64,000 nt of DNA from Parvibacter caecicola (GCF_003725335.1 NZ_QIBY01000008.1:28007-92006); one strand, 5' to 3'; counted from the first letter of the stretch, positions 7,458-16,559 are shown. Translations and numbers: made by a program. Notes: generated from the letters alone by a model not told the origin.

Positions 7458-7708
7458 CGACGCCCTTTCTCCATGTACTCGGTGAGCTGCGCCGCGAAGG
7501 CCTGGTGCATCTCCTTCCACACTTTGGCGCACTTGGGGCACAGGGTCGCCTTCATCTTCACCCCGTTCTTGTCGGTGTACTCCGCCGACAGCCACCTTCC
7601 GCGCTCCTTGTCGTTGGGCCCCAGGTACACGATGGGCAGCTCTCCCCCGTCGTGGTTGGCCTCGGCCCTGTCGCACGCGAACCGCGTGTAACCGTCTTCA
7701 GTAGCCAT
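7454..7708 (-). CDS. Small zinc-ribbon-like protein of the tail module
   Basis: An 84-residue protein with a C-x2-C pair (TLCPKCAKVW), an earlier single Cys and a charged C-terminal helix (QLTEYMEKGRR). It is sandwiched between the Tal-like gene (2 nt gap) and the tail-fibre gene (4-nt overlap), so it is co-translated with baseplate proteins. It may be a chaperone or minor baseplate part, but no family is recognised. Confidence 0.6.
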   Translation of the reverse strand: MATEDGYTRFACDRAEANHDGGELPIVYLGPNDKERGRWLSAEYTDKNGVKMKATLCPKCAKVWKEMHQAFAAQLTEYMEKGRR

Positions 7709-7710
7709 CG

Positions 7711-8700
7711 CTAAACCTCCGTTTCAGTCTTGGTCTCGTACTCCACGTGACCGTCTTTCAGAATCGCTATCTTCTGGGCGATCGAGGTGACGACCGAGAA
7801 GCCCTCCTCCACGGAGGAGCCGCCCACCACGTCGTCTATCTCGTACGCCCCGCTCTCTTCCGAGCGCATGGTGCAGGAGGAAAGCTCCCCCTGGCACTGC
7901 TCCAGGAACTTCCGCCCGTCCTCGCGGAGGGCCGTCGCGTCGGCGCTGGGACTGTCGTAGACCGCCCCGTTGTAGTCCTGGCCGAACAGCGTCTGCACCT
8001 CGCCGACCCTCCCCTTCGCGTCCGCGTACAGGTCTACGATGGTCCTGTTCGCGAGCTCGCCCGTACCCATGCAGTGCAGGTGGTTGACGGGCCGGCCCTT
8101 CGTGATGGAGAAGGCGTGGGACTCCCCGTCCATGTAGTTGTCCACGTAGTTGCCGCGCGGGACGGCCGAGAGGATGACGCGGCGGTCGGCGCCGCTGTAT
8201 CGAATCTGCAGCTTCGCCCCCGCCGACAGGAGCATCTTGCGCATCGCAGTCCACCCGCCCATCTCGGAGCCGAGCCGGCTGAAGCGGTGGCCGCTGACGC
8301 GGAAGCCGCTGTCCGCCGCGGAGGCCTTGAAGATGTAGCCGAGGTTCAGCCTGGCCACCAGCATGGCCAGAATCGCGTTGCACTCCCCGGAGGCCTCCAG
8401 GTAGTCCTTGCCCTTGTCCGGCACCACCAGCGCCGACTCCAGCACCCCGTGCCAGGTTCTCCCGCCGATGGTCACGGTGTCCTTGGACGTGTCGACCGTC
8501 AGGGAGTCGACGATGCCGCCGAACTCCGAGTCCTCCATCATCACGTAGCAGCCCTGGGCGGTGCCCGTCCCCTTCGGGATATCGAGGGAGAAGTCGACCT
8601 CCCCCTCCACCTGCACGAAGAACTGGCCCTCGGCGAACTCGTAGATGCCGCGCTCCCGCCCGTAGCGGTCGGCCCAGAACAGCCTCACATCGCAGCCCAT
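7711..8700 (-). CDS. Tail-associated hub protein (ReqiPepy6 Gp37-like / Tal)
   Basis: A 329-residue protein following Dit in the canonical siphophage tail-tip order. Its start (MGCDVRLFWADRYG) overlaps the Dit end by 16 nt. The body alternates beta strands, with the segment VDFSLDIPKGTGTAQGCYV and repeated short strands characteristic of the Gp37-like hub fold, which forms the ring below Dit and carries the fibre. The C-terminus is beta-rich and acidic. No peptidoglycan hydrolase domain is seen, so it is probably structural only. Confidence 0.7.
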   Translation of the reverse strand: MGCDVRLFWADRYGRERGIYEFAEGQFFVQVEGEVDFSLDIPKGTGTAQGCYVMMEDSEFGGIVDSLTVDTSKDTVTIGGRTWHGVLESALVVPDKGKDYLEASGECNAILAMLVARLNLGYIFKASAADSGFRVSGHRFSRLGSEMGGWTAMRKMLLSAGAKLQIRYSGADRRVILSAVPRGNYVDNYMDGESHAFSITKGRPVNHLHCMGTGELANRTIVDLYADAKGRVGEVQTLFGQDYNGAVYDSPSADATALREDGRKFLEQCQGELSSCTMRSEESGAYEIDDVVGGSSVEEGFSVVTSIAQKIAILKDGHVEYETKTETEV

Positions 8701-9521
8701 GCCGGTGCGCTCCTCTCCTCGAAAAGCTCCACCTCGATGGCGTTGTTGCCGCCCCAGGCCGCCGTGTGCCTGCCGGGCGGCACGGTCGCGAAGATGTAAG
8801 CCCCGGCGCTCCTCTCGCCGTCCGAGAGGGCCGAGGTCTCCGTGCCGTCGCTGTGGCGGATGACTATCTCCTGCTTCGGGCCGAACCCGCGGACGAGCAG
8901 GAGCTGCCCCCGCTCCACCGACCGGTGAACCTGGTAGCGGTTCTGCCCGATGCGCAGGTACGGCTCCGTGGCCGGCCCGGCGAACGCGATGTTCACCTTC
9001 GCCGCCGTGGGGAACGGGTTGGCTATCTGGTCCATGTTGTCGGAATGGCGCACGTAGTCGTACGGGTAGTCGCGCGGGTAGTCGAGGGTGCCGGCGATTT
9101 CGCCGCTGCCGCCCGTGAGCGTGTAGCGCTTCGACCGCACCCAGTACGGCTGGTCGGTCACGAGGGTGCACTCGTAGACCGCCTGGCTCTCGTACTTCAG
9201 GGCCTCGGAGACCTCGTACGACAGGAAGAAGCAGCTGATGTAGGACTGGCCCACCCACAGCTTGCCCGGCTTCAGCTCCCGCGCGTCGTAACTGATGATG
9301 TCCAGGAACCTGTCGCGCTCCGCCAGGCTCCCGCCGCGCATGAACACGGTGAGCCCTATCTCCCTGATGGAGCGGGAGATGCCGGTGATGCGGCCGCCGG
9401 TCGAGCGGTACTCCTGGTCCAGGTCGAAGAGGTTCGAGCGCCCGTACTGGAACGGGGCCTTGCGGCCCCAGAAGACCACCTCGTCCCCGTTCGACCCGAC
9501 GTAGCGCATCTTGACCTTCAT
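8685..9521 (-). CDS. Distal tail protein (Dit)
   Basis: A 278-residue protein whose start overlaps the tape-measure stop by 4 nt. The N-terminal half has the Dit pattern: a beta-rich ring domain, a helix after RDRFLDIISYDARELKPGKLWV, and the strand series ending YECTLVTDQPYWV. The C-terminal half is a second beta-sandwich (galectin-like in relatives). Dit forms the hexamer joining tail tube to tail tip. Position and size agree. Confidence 0.8.
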   Translation of the reverse strand: MKVKMRYVGSNGDEVVFWGRKAPFQYGRSNLFDLDQEYRSTGGRITGISRSIREIGLTVFMRGGSLAERDRFLDIISYDARELKPGKLWVGQSYISCFFLSYEVSEALKYESQAVYECTLVTDQPYWVRSKRYTLTGGSGEIAGTLDYPRDYPYDYVRHSDNMDQIANPFPTAAKVNIAFAGPATEPYLRIGQNRYQVHRSVERGQLLLVRGFGPKQEIVIRHSDGTETSALSDGERSAGAYIFATVPPGRHTAAWGGNNAIEVELFEERSAPAWAAM

Positions 9522-12500
9522 CGCCCCACCTCCTTCTTGACGAACCGCCCTATCGCCCGGTCGTCCAGCACCACTTCGGCGGCGGTGTTGTCGCTGATGA
9601 CCCTCGGCAGCTCGCGGCGCATCTGCTGCACCTGGAAGGCGAGCTCCTGCACCGCCCTGTCCGACTGCGGGTCGCGCGTCACCTGCACCGTCTGGCGGAC
9701 GCTCTCCAGGCTCTCCGCGCGCACCGTGGCGTTGGCCGCCATGTCGGAAACGCCGAGCGCCGCCGACATGGCCCTCTTCTGCTCCTCGGCCGCCTTCTCG
9801 GAGGCCATGCGGATGGCGGGGAGCGCCTCCAGCATGCCCTCGGCGTAGTTCTCCACCGAATGGCGGCCCCATCTGATTTCGCCCTCGCCGCCCTCGTGCA
9901 GCGGGCCCTCTTTCGCGATGGTGTGGCCGAGGACGGATTTGACCCATTCGCCCACCTTGCCCAGCGCGCTCATGAGCGTGGACTTGGAGCTGGAGTTGGC
10001 GATGCCGCCGGCGTAGTTCTCGGTGGTGTGCTGGCCCCAGAGCGGGGCGCTCTTCTTCACGCTCTCCAGTTTGTCCTGGACTGCGTTGCCGACGGTCTTC
10101 GCCTTGCCGCCGGCGTACGAGGCCTTGCTTCCCACGCCTGTGCCGAACGCCGCGGCGCCGGCGATGCCGGTGGTCTGGCCGGCGCCCGCCAGCTTCGCGA
10201 ACTCCAGGGCGGCCGCGCTCGCAACGCCGGACGCCGCCGCCGTGACCTTCTGCCGGCCGCCGCTGATGCCCCCGGCCATCGCGGCCGGGCCGTCCGAGCC
10301 GGCCCTCTTGTTCTCGGTCACGAACGACTGCAGCGTCTTGCGAACGGACTGCACGGAGCCGTCGTAGCTGGAGACTATGGCCGAGAGCTGCTCGTCGGAG
10401 AGCGAGCCCAGGTCTTCCAAGGACACGCCCATGTCCTCCAGGTCGGCCTCCACGGCGTCGGCCTCCGCGCCGACCTTCTCCGCCATGGACTGTATGGCCA
10501 TGGAGACGGCGTCAGACGCCCCCTGGGCCTCCGTGGCGGCGTTCTCGCGGGCGAGGTGCATGCGGGTCACCAGGGCGTCCCCGGCGGCGGCCCCGGCGGC
10601 GTCGTACTCGGCCGACAGTTGGGCCAGCTTGCCGGTCGTGTCGTTTTTGAGGTCCTCAAGCACGCCCGCGTACTCCGGCCCCATCCCCGCTATGTAGTCG
10701 ATGAACCGCCGCTCCGACTCGCTCGCGGCCCCCTCGTAGAGCGCCGCGAGGTTCTGCGACCAGTTCTCGGTGGCCTTTCGGTTGTGCTCCAGCGTCTGGA
10801 GCATCTTGTCGAGCGAAACGTCCTGCTTTTGCTCGATTTCGTCGAACGCGTTGCACGTCTTGCTCGACAGGTCCTCGAACGCCTTGGTGAGGTCGGACGC
10901 CTCCTGCCCCGTGTCGGAGAGGTGCTGCGCGAGCTCGTCCACCGTCCACCCGGCGTTGCGGATGGCGTCGGAGAAGTACTTCGAGCCCGAGCAGTACTCG
11001 GACAGCGCCTCGGAGATCTTCTGGACCTTCTTGGACGCCTCGTCGCTCTCCTCGGCCAGCTCCGCCGTGGCCTGGACGGCCACCTCCGTCTCGGTGACGG
11101 CCTGCTCCAGCCCCTCGCCGTAGGCCTGCGCGGCCTCGGCCGCGGTCATCTGGCCGCTCTTCACGGCCTCCACGGCCTGGGCCAGCGCCTGGTCGTGGGC
11201 GGCCATGTCCTGGGCCAGCTTGAGCGCCCGCTCCATCTCGTCTGCGTTCTCGGACTGGGCGGCGGTCAGGTCGGCCACCTGCTGCTCCAAGTCGAGCTGC
11301 GCCTGGCTCGTCCACACCTGGACGCCGAACAGCTCGCCGTAGGTCTCCTTGCAGCGCCTGGTCTCGGCCTCCAGCTCCTCCTGCGCCCGCGCCAACTGGG
11401 CATCTATGGAGACGCTGTCCTCCATGAGGGAGTTGTAGCGCTTCATGGCCGCCTCGCCGCGGACGCGGTCGGCTTCCGCCTTCGCGAGGTTCCGCACGGC
11501 GTCGCCGGTGAGGTCGCAGGAATCGGCCACCTCGTCGTAGGCCACCGCCTCGCGCCCCAGGGCGTCGTTGAGCATGCGCGACATGCTGGCGAGCTTGGCC
11601 TTCTGATCGTCGCTGCGGTTCTCGACCTCCAGGAGGTCGGCGACGCTGCCGGCGAGGTTGAGGATGGCCCCTGCCTGGCTGGCCGCCTCGCCCTCCGCAT
11701 CGCGCAGGGAGTCCACGAGCTGCCCGTGGGAGTCCACCGCGCCGCGGCACTCGTCCACGAGCTTTCCGAGCGTCTGGCGGCTCTCCTCGAAGGAGGCGTT
11801 CGCCTGCTCGTAGGCGTCCTTCGCCCTCACCGCCGCATCGGAGTTCTCGCCCTGGGCCGCTGCGGCCGATTCGTATTCCGATTTCAGGCGGGCCACCTCG
11901 TCCGCCTGCCTCTGCGACTCGGTCGTGAGCCGCTTGGTGGAGGACATGGCCTCCATGGCGCCGCTCGCGAAGGCGCCCAGGCCCGCGACGACCGCCGTCA
12001 CGCCGGCGATGATGCCCACGAGGGGCAGCGCCATGAGGGCCGTCCGGAGGACGCCCACGCCCACGGCCGCCCCGGTGGACGCGGTGCCCATCGCGGCGGT
12101 GCCGGCGGCGCTCGTGGCCGCTGCGGCGCCCTGGGCCTTTGCGGCGGCGGCGGACGCGTTCGCCGCCGCGGTCTGCGCCTTCGTTGCCGCAGTCTGCTCG
12201 ACCGCCGCCACCTTCGCCCTCGCCATGAACTCGGCGAGGGACTGCATGCCCTTGCCGATGGCGGAGACGTTGCGCACGCCGGTGCCGAAGATTTTCAGAA
12301 GAGGTCCCGCGGCGGCGGACAGGGCCACGCACGCGAGCACGGCCTTCTGCTCGTCCTCCGACATGTCCGAAAAGGCCTCGGCGCCGTCGGCTATGGCGTT
12401 GATGAGGGGCTCGGCGGCGTCCAGCACTTCGAGCATGGCGCGGCACAGCGGGCCGCCGTAGGACTCCGCTATGGCCGACACGCGGTTCTTCAGCATCCCG

Positions 12501-13873
12501 AACTGCGCGGAGAGCGAGTTGTTGCGGTTGGCCACCTCGGCGTCCAGGGCGCTGTTCTCGCGCCACGCCTGGTTGGCCGTGTCCACCGCCCTGCCCAGGA
12601 ACTCGGAGTTGTTCGCCAGGCGCTTCATGGTGTCGGTCTGGCGGATGGACGTGATGCCGAGGTCGGAGAGCATCTTGGACATGTTGCCGCCGGACTGGAC
12701 GGCGGAGTCCATGCCCACCAGCACGGCGGACAGCGCCCCCACGGCGTCCTGCCCCCATGCGGCCTTGAACTGGCCCACGGACATGTTGGCCGCCGACGCC
12801 CACGCCTCCAGCGAATCGGAGTTCATGGCCACCGCTTTGTCGATGGACGACATGATGGTGGAGATGGCGGTGCCGCCGGCCTCCGCCTCGATGCCCATGG
12901 ACGCGAGCGCCGTGGACAGGCCCAGCACGTCCGCCTCGGTGAGGCCGATGGACTTCGCCGCGCCGGCGATGCGCATGGCCATGTGGGAGATGTCGGCCTC
13001 CGTGGTGGCGAAGTTGTTGCCCAGCGCCACGATGGTGGAGCCGTAGTTCTTGGTCTTGTCGTGGGCCATGCCCATGATGTTGGCGAACTGCGCGAGCTCG
13101 GTCGCGGCGTCCTCGGCGCTCATGTTGGTGGCGATGTCCAGGCCGCTCACGACCTCGCCGAACAGCTGCAGCTCGTCGATGGTGTACCCCAGCTGGGCGC
13201 CCAGGGCCTGGATGTCGAGTATCTGGGACGCGCTCACGGCGTTGGTCTTCGAGAACTCGATGGCGGCGCTCTTGAGCGCCATGTACTGCTGCTCGGTGCC
13301 GTCCACGGTCTTGCGCACGGACGTGAGGGAGTCGTCCATCTCGATGGCGGCCGCCACGGACGCGGCCCCGGCGGCGAGGATGGCCGGCGTCACCGTCTTG
13401 GTGAGGGCGGAGCCGACCTTGTCCATCTTCTCGCCCACGGGGGCTATCTTCTCGCCGAACTTCTCCAGCTTGATGCCGGCCTGGTTGAACGACGAGTTGG
13501 CGAGGTTCTGCTGCACGATGCTCTCGGCGAGCGCCTGGCGGTAGCCGTCCAGGGCCTGCTCTACCTTGGCGATGTCGCCCTGGAGCTTCGCCCATTGGGC
13601 GTCGTCCATCTTCACATCGCCCGCGGCGACCTGGCGCTCCGCCTCCTTGAGGAGCTTCAGCTGCTCTTCGGTGGACTTGATGGCGGCGCGGTAGCTCGTC
13701 TGCTGGGCCTCCAGCAGCTTCACGTTGCCGGGGCTTATCTTCAGCGCCGACTCGATTTTCTTGATTTCGCGCGGAAGCCCGCTCATGGTCTGCTTGGCGC
13801 TGCGTATGCCCTTGTCGAGGTCTACGGTGTCCACCCCGAGCTTCAGGGTCAGCCCGCGGAAAGTGATGGCCAT
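9518..13873 (-). CDS. Tape measure protein
   Basis: At 1451 residues it is the longest gene, immediately before Dit. The N-terminus is coiled coil (KIESALKISPGNVKLLEAQ). A TP901-type tape-measure core follows (about 190-480) with ALASMGIEAEAGGTAISTIM. Hydrophobic Gly/Ala segments sit near residues 560-700, then long helical repeats. It sets tail length and is ejected at infection; at roughly 1.5 Å per residue it implies a tail near 200 nm (rule of thumb). The start has AAAGGAGG just upstream. Confidence 0.95.
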   Translation of the reverse strand: MAITFRGLTLKLGVDTVDLDKGIRSAKQTMSGLPREIKKIESALKISPGNVKLLEAQQTSYRAAIKSTEEQLKLLKEAERQVAAGDVKMDDAQWAKLQGDIAKVEQALDGYRQALAESIVQQNLANSSFNQAGIKLEKFGEKIAPVGEKMDKVGSALTKTVTPAILAAGAASVAAAIEMDDSLTSVRKTVDGTEQQYMALKSAAIEFSKTNAVSASQILDIQALGAQLGYTIDELQLFGEVVSGLDIATNMSAEDAATELAQFANIMGMAHDKTKNYGSTIVALGNNFATTEADISHMAMRIAGAAKSIGLTEADVLGLSTALASMGIEAEAGGTAISTIMSSIDKAVAMNSDSLEAWASAANMSVGQFKAAWGQDAVGALSAVLVGMDSAVQSGGNMSKMLSDLGITSIRQTDTMKRLANNSEFLGRAVDTANQAWRENSALDAEVANRNNSLSAQFGMLKNRVSAIAESYGGPLCRAMLEVLDAAEPLINAIADGAEAFSDMSEDEQKAVLACVALSAAAGPLLKIFGTGVRNVSAIGKGMQSLAEFMARAKVAAVEQTAATKAQTAAANASAAAAKAQGAAAATSAAGTAAMGTASTGAAVGVGVLRTALMALPLVGIIAGVTAVVAGLGAFASGAMEAMSSTKRLTTESQRQADEVARLKSEYESAAAAQGENSDAAVRAKDAYEQANASFEESRQTLGKLVDECRGAVDSHGQLVDSLRDAEGEAASQAGAILNLAGSVADLLEVENRSDDQKAKLASMSRMLNDALGREAVAYDEVADSCDLTGDAVRNLAKAEADRVRGEAAMKRYNSLMEDSVSIDAQLARAQEELEAETRRCKETYGELFGVQVWTSQAQLDLEQQVADLTAAQSENADEMERALKLAQDMAAHDQALAQAVEAVKSGQMTAAEAAQAYGEGLEQAVTETEVAVQATAELAEESDEASKKVQKISEALSEYCSGSKYFSDAIRNAGWTVDELAQHLSDTGQEASDLTKAFEDLSSKTCNAFDEIEQKQDVSLDKMLQTLEHNRKATENWSQNLAALYEGAASESERRFIDYIAGMGPEYAGVLEDLKNDTTGKLAQLSAEYDAAGAAAGDALVTRMHLARENAATEAQGASDAVSMAIQSMAEKVGAEADAVEADLEDMGVSLEDLGSLSDEQLSAIVSSYDGSVQSVRKTLQSFVTENKRAGSDGPAAMAGGISGGRQKVTAAASGVASAAALEFAKLAGAGQTTGIAGAAAFGTGVGSKASYAGGKAKTVGNAVQDKLESVKKSAPLWGQHTTENYAGGIANSSSKSTLMSALGKVGEWVKSVLGHTIAKEGPLHEGGEGEIRWGRHSVENYAEGMLEALPAIRMASEKAAEEQKRAMSAALGVSDMAANATVRAESLESVRQTVQVTRDPQSDRAVQELAFQVQQMRRELPRVISDNTAAEVVLDDRAIGRFVKKEVGR

Positions 13874-13908
13874 GGGGCCTCCTTTGCTTTTCAAGGTGCA
13901 TGGGTCGA

Positions 13909-13972
13909 ATCCGCTCCGGGAGGGGCGGCGGGAGAGGAGGGGTTTCGGGGAACCGCCCCGCCCGGAGCGGAT
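13909..13972. other. Long hairpin between tail chaperone and tape-measure genes
   Basis: Perfect 12-bp arms (13909-13920 and 13961-13972) are extended inward after a single mismatch by 7 more pairs (13922-13928 with 13953-13959), leaving a 24-nt loop. It sits 36 nt upstream of the tape-measure start in the transcript. There is no T-run on either side, so it is not an ordinary terminator. It may set the ratio of tail-tube to tape-measure mRNA. Confidence 0.7.
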
Positions 13973-13999
13973 GCACCGAACGCGCGGTGCACCCATCCG

Positions 14000-14221
14000 T
14001 CACATGTAGAACGCGTCTATGTCCTCCTGGGTCGCCTGCCTGGGCGCGTCCGCGGGCTCCACGCCCTCCGCCGCGCAATCGGCATAGGCGATGAAGTCGG
14101 ACATGGTCATGCGCCGCAGCTCACCGATGGAGAAGCCCATCCGCACGGCGGCCAAGACGTTTCGCCAGGGAGTCCAGGCATCTGCCGAGCCTCCGCCGGA
14201 TTCGGCGGGACGGTCTGCCAC
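14000..14221 (-). CDS. Tail assembly chaperone, second frame (GT-type extension)
   Basis: A frame of 73 codons, nominally from a GTG at 14221, ending RQATQEDIDAFYM, a typical end for siphophage tail chaperone extensions. It overlaps the preceding chaperone frame by 101 nt. In that overlap this frame has natural composition while the other reads as an Arg-rich shadow, so it is probably translated by ribosomal frameshift, as with lambda G/GT. The frame relation is +1 (or -2), not the usual -1. Confidence 0.7.
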   Translation of the reverse strand: MADRPAESGGGSADAWTPWRNVLAAVRMGFSIGELRRMTMSDFIAYADCAAEGVEPADAPRQATQEDIDAFYM

Positions 14222-14522
14222 GAAACAGCTCGGCGCTGATGGCCGAGTCGATCACCCCCACCGCGCCGGCGGTGTCGCCCAGCGTGAACTCGCGGGAGTC
14301 GAACTCCCTGATCCATTTCGGGAACGGTGATACGGCATCGTCGGCCGTCTTGGCCATGGCCCAGGCGATCTGCAGCAGCACCGCGATGTCCGGGGTGCCG
14401 TCCCCGAACGCCCCGATGGCGTCCGCCATCAGGTCGGTGCCGAACTCGCCCCGGTAGTTCACCAGCGCGAGCGGCCCGCCCTGCATGTCGACGGGCCTCC
14501 CGTAGATTTCGCCGGTGACCAT
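14121..14522 (-). CDS. Tail assembly chaperone, first frame (G-type)
   Basis: A 133-codon frame between the tail tube and tape measure genes; its start overlaps the tube stop by one base (TAATG). The natural-looking part runs to about residue 101 (ISAELF). The last 33 residues are Arg-rich and coincide with the other chaperone frame. At the junction the codons CTG TTT CGT allow the Phe tRNA to slip from UUU to UUC. It keeps tape measure soluble and recruits tube protein during assembly. Confidence 0.75.
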   Translation of the reverse strand: MVTGEIYGRPVDMQGGPLALVNYRGEFGTDLMADAIGAFGDGTPDIAVLLQIAWAMAKTADDAVSPFPKWIREFDSREFTLGDTAGAVGVIDSAISAELFRGRPSRRIRRRLGRCLDSLAKRLGRRADGLLHR

Positions 14523-15115
14523 TACTCAACGGGCGCGGAGGCGTCGAGCGCGGGCATGCAGACCTTCGTCCAGAAATTCGCCCAGGACTCGGCGTCGGTG
14601 GTGTCCTCCTGGAAGATGGCGCGGGCGGTGTACACGGTCGCGCCGCCGCAGTCGATTTCCTTGGGCACGGCGGTGATGGTCACCGTCTGGGTCTTCGGGG
14701 TGGCGCTCTCCTCGGTTGTGGCGCCGTCGGCGTTGGGGCGGGTGGCCGTGCAGCTGTAGAAGACGTTGCGGCGCTTCGCCTGGTCGCCCATCACCTCGAA
14801 GGCGAACGCGAACTCGCGGGGAACCGCGTCCGACACCTCGACCAGGGCGCCGTTCTTGTCCTTCATCCAGCCCAGGCACTCCGTGAAGAACTCATCGGGC
14901 AGGTTGGCCACTTCCAAATCTCCCGACCAGCCGGTGTTGGACACAGTGTTATAGAAGTTCGTGTCCTCTGCGTAGAAGGGGTTGGACGACCCGGAGGGCG
15001 CCATGGACACGTTCACGGCGCCGAGCGCCTGGATAGCCGTCCCGTGCCCGTCTTCGGTCACGGGGAAGAAGGTGGCCTTCTTGAGGCCGAAGTTGACCTT
15101 GTTTTTCTTAGCCAT
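14522..15115 (-). CDS. Major tail (tube) protein
   Basis: A 197-residue protein starting MAKKNKVNFGLKKATFFPV behind a strong AAGGAG site. Length, the beta-rich pattern, and position between the tail-completion gene and the chaperones match the phi13/TP901-type major tail proteins that stack as hexamers into the tube. It is expected to be among the most abundant virion proteins after capsid. Confidence 0.85.
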   Translation of the reverse strand: MAKKNKVNFGLKKATFFPVTEDGHGTAIQALGAVNVSMAPSGSSNPFYAEDTNFYNTVSNTGWSGDLEVANLPDEFFTECLGWMKDKNGALVEVSDAVPREFAFAFEVMGDQAKRRNVFYSCTATRPNADGATTEESATPKTQTVTITAVPKEIDCGGATVYTARAIFQEDTTDAESWANFWTKVCMPALDASAPVE

Positions 15116-15146
15116 GTTTTTTGCTCCTTAAAAGAAAGGGCCCTCG

Positions 15147-15482
15147 TCAGAGGGCCGTGAAGTAAACTGCCGCCGTCACCGGGCTGCCTATGTCGTCTCC
15201 CCCGGCCTCGGTCGTCTCGAAAGTCCATCCGGCGCCGGAGACCGCAGCCTCCAGCGCGTCCAGCTCGTCGTCTCCGGGGCCGTCGGTGTACAGCTCGGCG
15301 CACCACCTGGGACGGATGAAGTAGTTGGTGTCGTCCGCCATGAAGTCGCTGCGGTCGACGCGGAAGAACACCACGTAGGGCAGCGGCGGGGGCGGCGAGG
15401 GGTCCCACGTCCTGTGGGCGCACGGCATGCCGCACCCCTTCAGGGCGTCGAACACCTTCCGGGTGATGTCCCTGTGGGCCAT
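15147..15482 (-). CDS. Tail completion / tail terminator protein
   Basis: A 111-residue protein directly upstream of the tube gene. It has an N-terminal helix (ITRKVFDALKG), the strand PYVVFFRVDRSDF, and a C-terminal strand (VTAAVYFTA), the architecture of tail terminators of the DUF3168/gpU kind. It follows the gp10-like gene by 4 nt. It caps the tail tube and joins it to the head. Confidence 0.65.
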   Translation of the reverse strand: MAHRDITRKVFDALKGCGMPCAHRTWDPSPPPPLPYVVFFRVDRSDFMADDTNYFIRPRWCAELYTDGPGDDELDALEAAVSGAGWTFETTEAGGDDIGSPVTAAVYFTAL

Positions 15483-15486
15483 CGCG

Positions 15487-15879
15487 TCACCCCCTTCTCA
15501 CGCGCTGCATGATGTACTCTTCGGTCTCGTCCGCCGCCGGGGCGATGTGGGGCCGCGCCGGCTTGCGCTTCCCGGTGTCGCGCCCCATGAAGAACTGGCG
15601 GTAGCCGTTCTCGATGAGGTGCGTGAGGTGCGGTTTGAGCTTGTTGTGGACGCGGATGTAGAACCCGGTCCCCCCGGCGTCCTCCTCCGACCACGCCCAG
15701 CCGCGCGCGTACCTCCCGGTGCGCTTCGGCGACTTCGCCCGCACGGCCTTCACCGCGAACCTGCCGGCGTCCTTGACTATCTCCACAACGTCCGCCCTGG
15801 CCTTGCCGGCGAACTCCTCCACGTAGCGCTCCATCTCGGCATGGAGCTCCACGGCGCCGTCCACCGTCTTAGTCTCCAT
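15487..15879 (-). CDS. HK97 gp10-family head-tail protein
   Basis: A 130-residue protein with the HK97 gp10 signature: an N-terminal helix with Ala-rich face, SPKRTGRYARGWAW, then LTHLIENGYRQ and the closing PHIAPAADETEEYIM. It belongs to the neck and tail-completion set. Its start overlaps the head-closure gene by 11 nt. Confidence 0.85.
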   Translation of the reverse strand: METKTVDGAVELHAEMERYVEEFAGKARADVVEIVKDAGRFAVKAVRAKSPKRTGRYARGWAWSEEDAGGTGFYIRVHNKLKPHLTHLIENGYRQFFMGRDTGKRKPARPHIAPAADETEEYIMQRVRRG

Positions 15880-16222
15880 AGGGCACCGCCCCGCTCCTCT
15901 TCCGCGAGGCGCGGATGAGCACCTCGGAGTCGCGCCCTCCCGTCTGCCCCACCGACGCGATGTCGAGCGGCTCCGGGTAGCCGGCCAGGCGCACCCGGCA
16001 GCGGGACGGGTTGAGGTGGGCGAGCCTGGCGCTGGGCCTGGCGAACAGCTTCACCGTCTCCTGCTCGTTGACGGCGCACGCCTGCCAGTACTCGGTGCTG
16101 CCCATCTCGCGCACCCGCACCCACCCGCGCCACACGGGCTCCTCGGACACGGACACGTTCCCGCAGTCGTCCTGGGACGCCTTCTTCTCCTCGATGACGG
16201 CGAGCACGTCGTAATCGCTCAT
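15869..16222 (-). CDS. Head closure / head-tail joining protein
   Basis: A 117-residue beta-rich protein (PVWRGWVRVREM, VKLFARPSARLAH, CRVRLAGYPEPLDIASVG) in the position of SPP1 gp16/HK97 head-tail joining proteins, which plug the connector after packaging. It sits 12 nt after the connector gene. The fold is inferred from strand pattern and synteny. Confidence 0.7.
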   Translation of the reverse strand: MSDYDVLAVIEEKKASQDDCGNVSVSEEPVWRGWVRVREMGSTEYWQACAVNEQETVKLFARPSARLAHLNPSRCRVRLAGYPEPLDIASVGQTGGRDSEVLIRASRKRSGAVPYGD

Positions 16223-16234
16223 GGTGGTCGCCTC

Positions 16235-16549
16235 CTAGATGAGGTTGAAGTCGAACGAGGACATGACGGCCTCCACCGTGCGGTTGGAGTGGGCGCGGCC
16301 CTCCATGTCGCGGTTGTCGAACATGTCCCGCGCCACCGCCAGCACCGCTATGGCGATGGACGGGTGCGCCGACATGGTCTGCTCGTCTATGCCGTAGGCC
16401 TCTCTCACGTGGTCGTAGGCGGCCGCCCGGCACGCCCTCGCGAAGTCGAGCGACGCGGGCTCCTCGTATTCGGGGTCAATGCGGAAATGGTCGAACAGCA
16501 GCTCATCGGGGATGTCGGCGGCGTCGAGCTCCCCCAGCTGCGCTGCCAT
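16235..16549 (-). CDS. Head-tail connector (gp6-like)
   Basis: A 104-residue mostly helical protein following the capsid gene by 10 nt. Its helix pattern (PASLDFARACRAAAYDHV, HPSIAIAVLAVARDMFDNRD) matches the gp6-like adaptor family (HK97 gp6/SPP1 gp15), which forms a ring beneath the portal. The short C-terminal strand is typical. Confidence 0.75.
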   Translation of the reverse strand: MAAQLGELDAADIPDELLFDHFRIDPEYEEPASLDFARACRAAAYDHVREAYGIDEQTMSAHPSIAIAVLAVARDMFDNRDMEGRAHSNRTVEAVMSSFDFNLI

Positions 16550-16559
16550 CGGCGGCCCC

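Noticed and set aside
9860..14239. Very long + strand open frame opposite the tape measure gene
   Set aside because: Its His/Gly/Leu/Arg-rich, repetitive composition is that of an antisense shadow in GC-rich DNA; the minus-strand frame has tape-measure motifs and a strong ribosome binding site.
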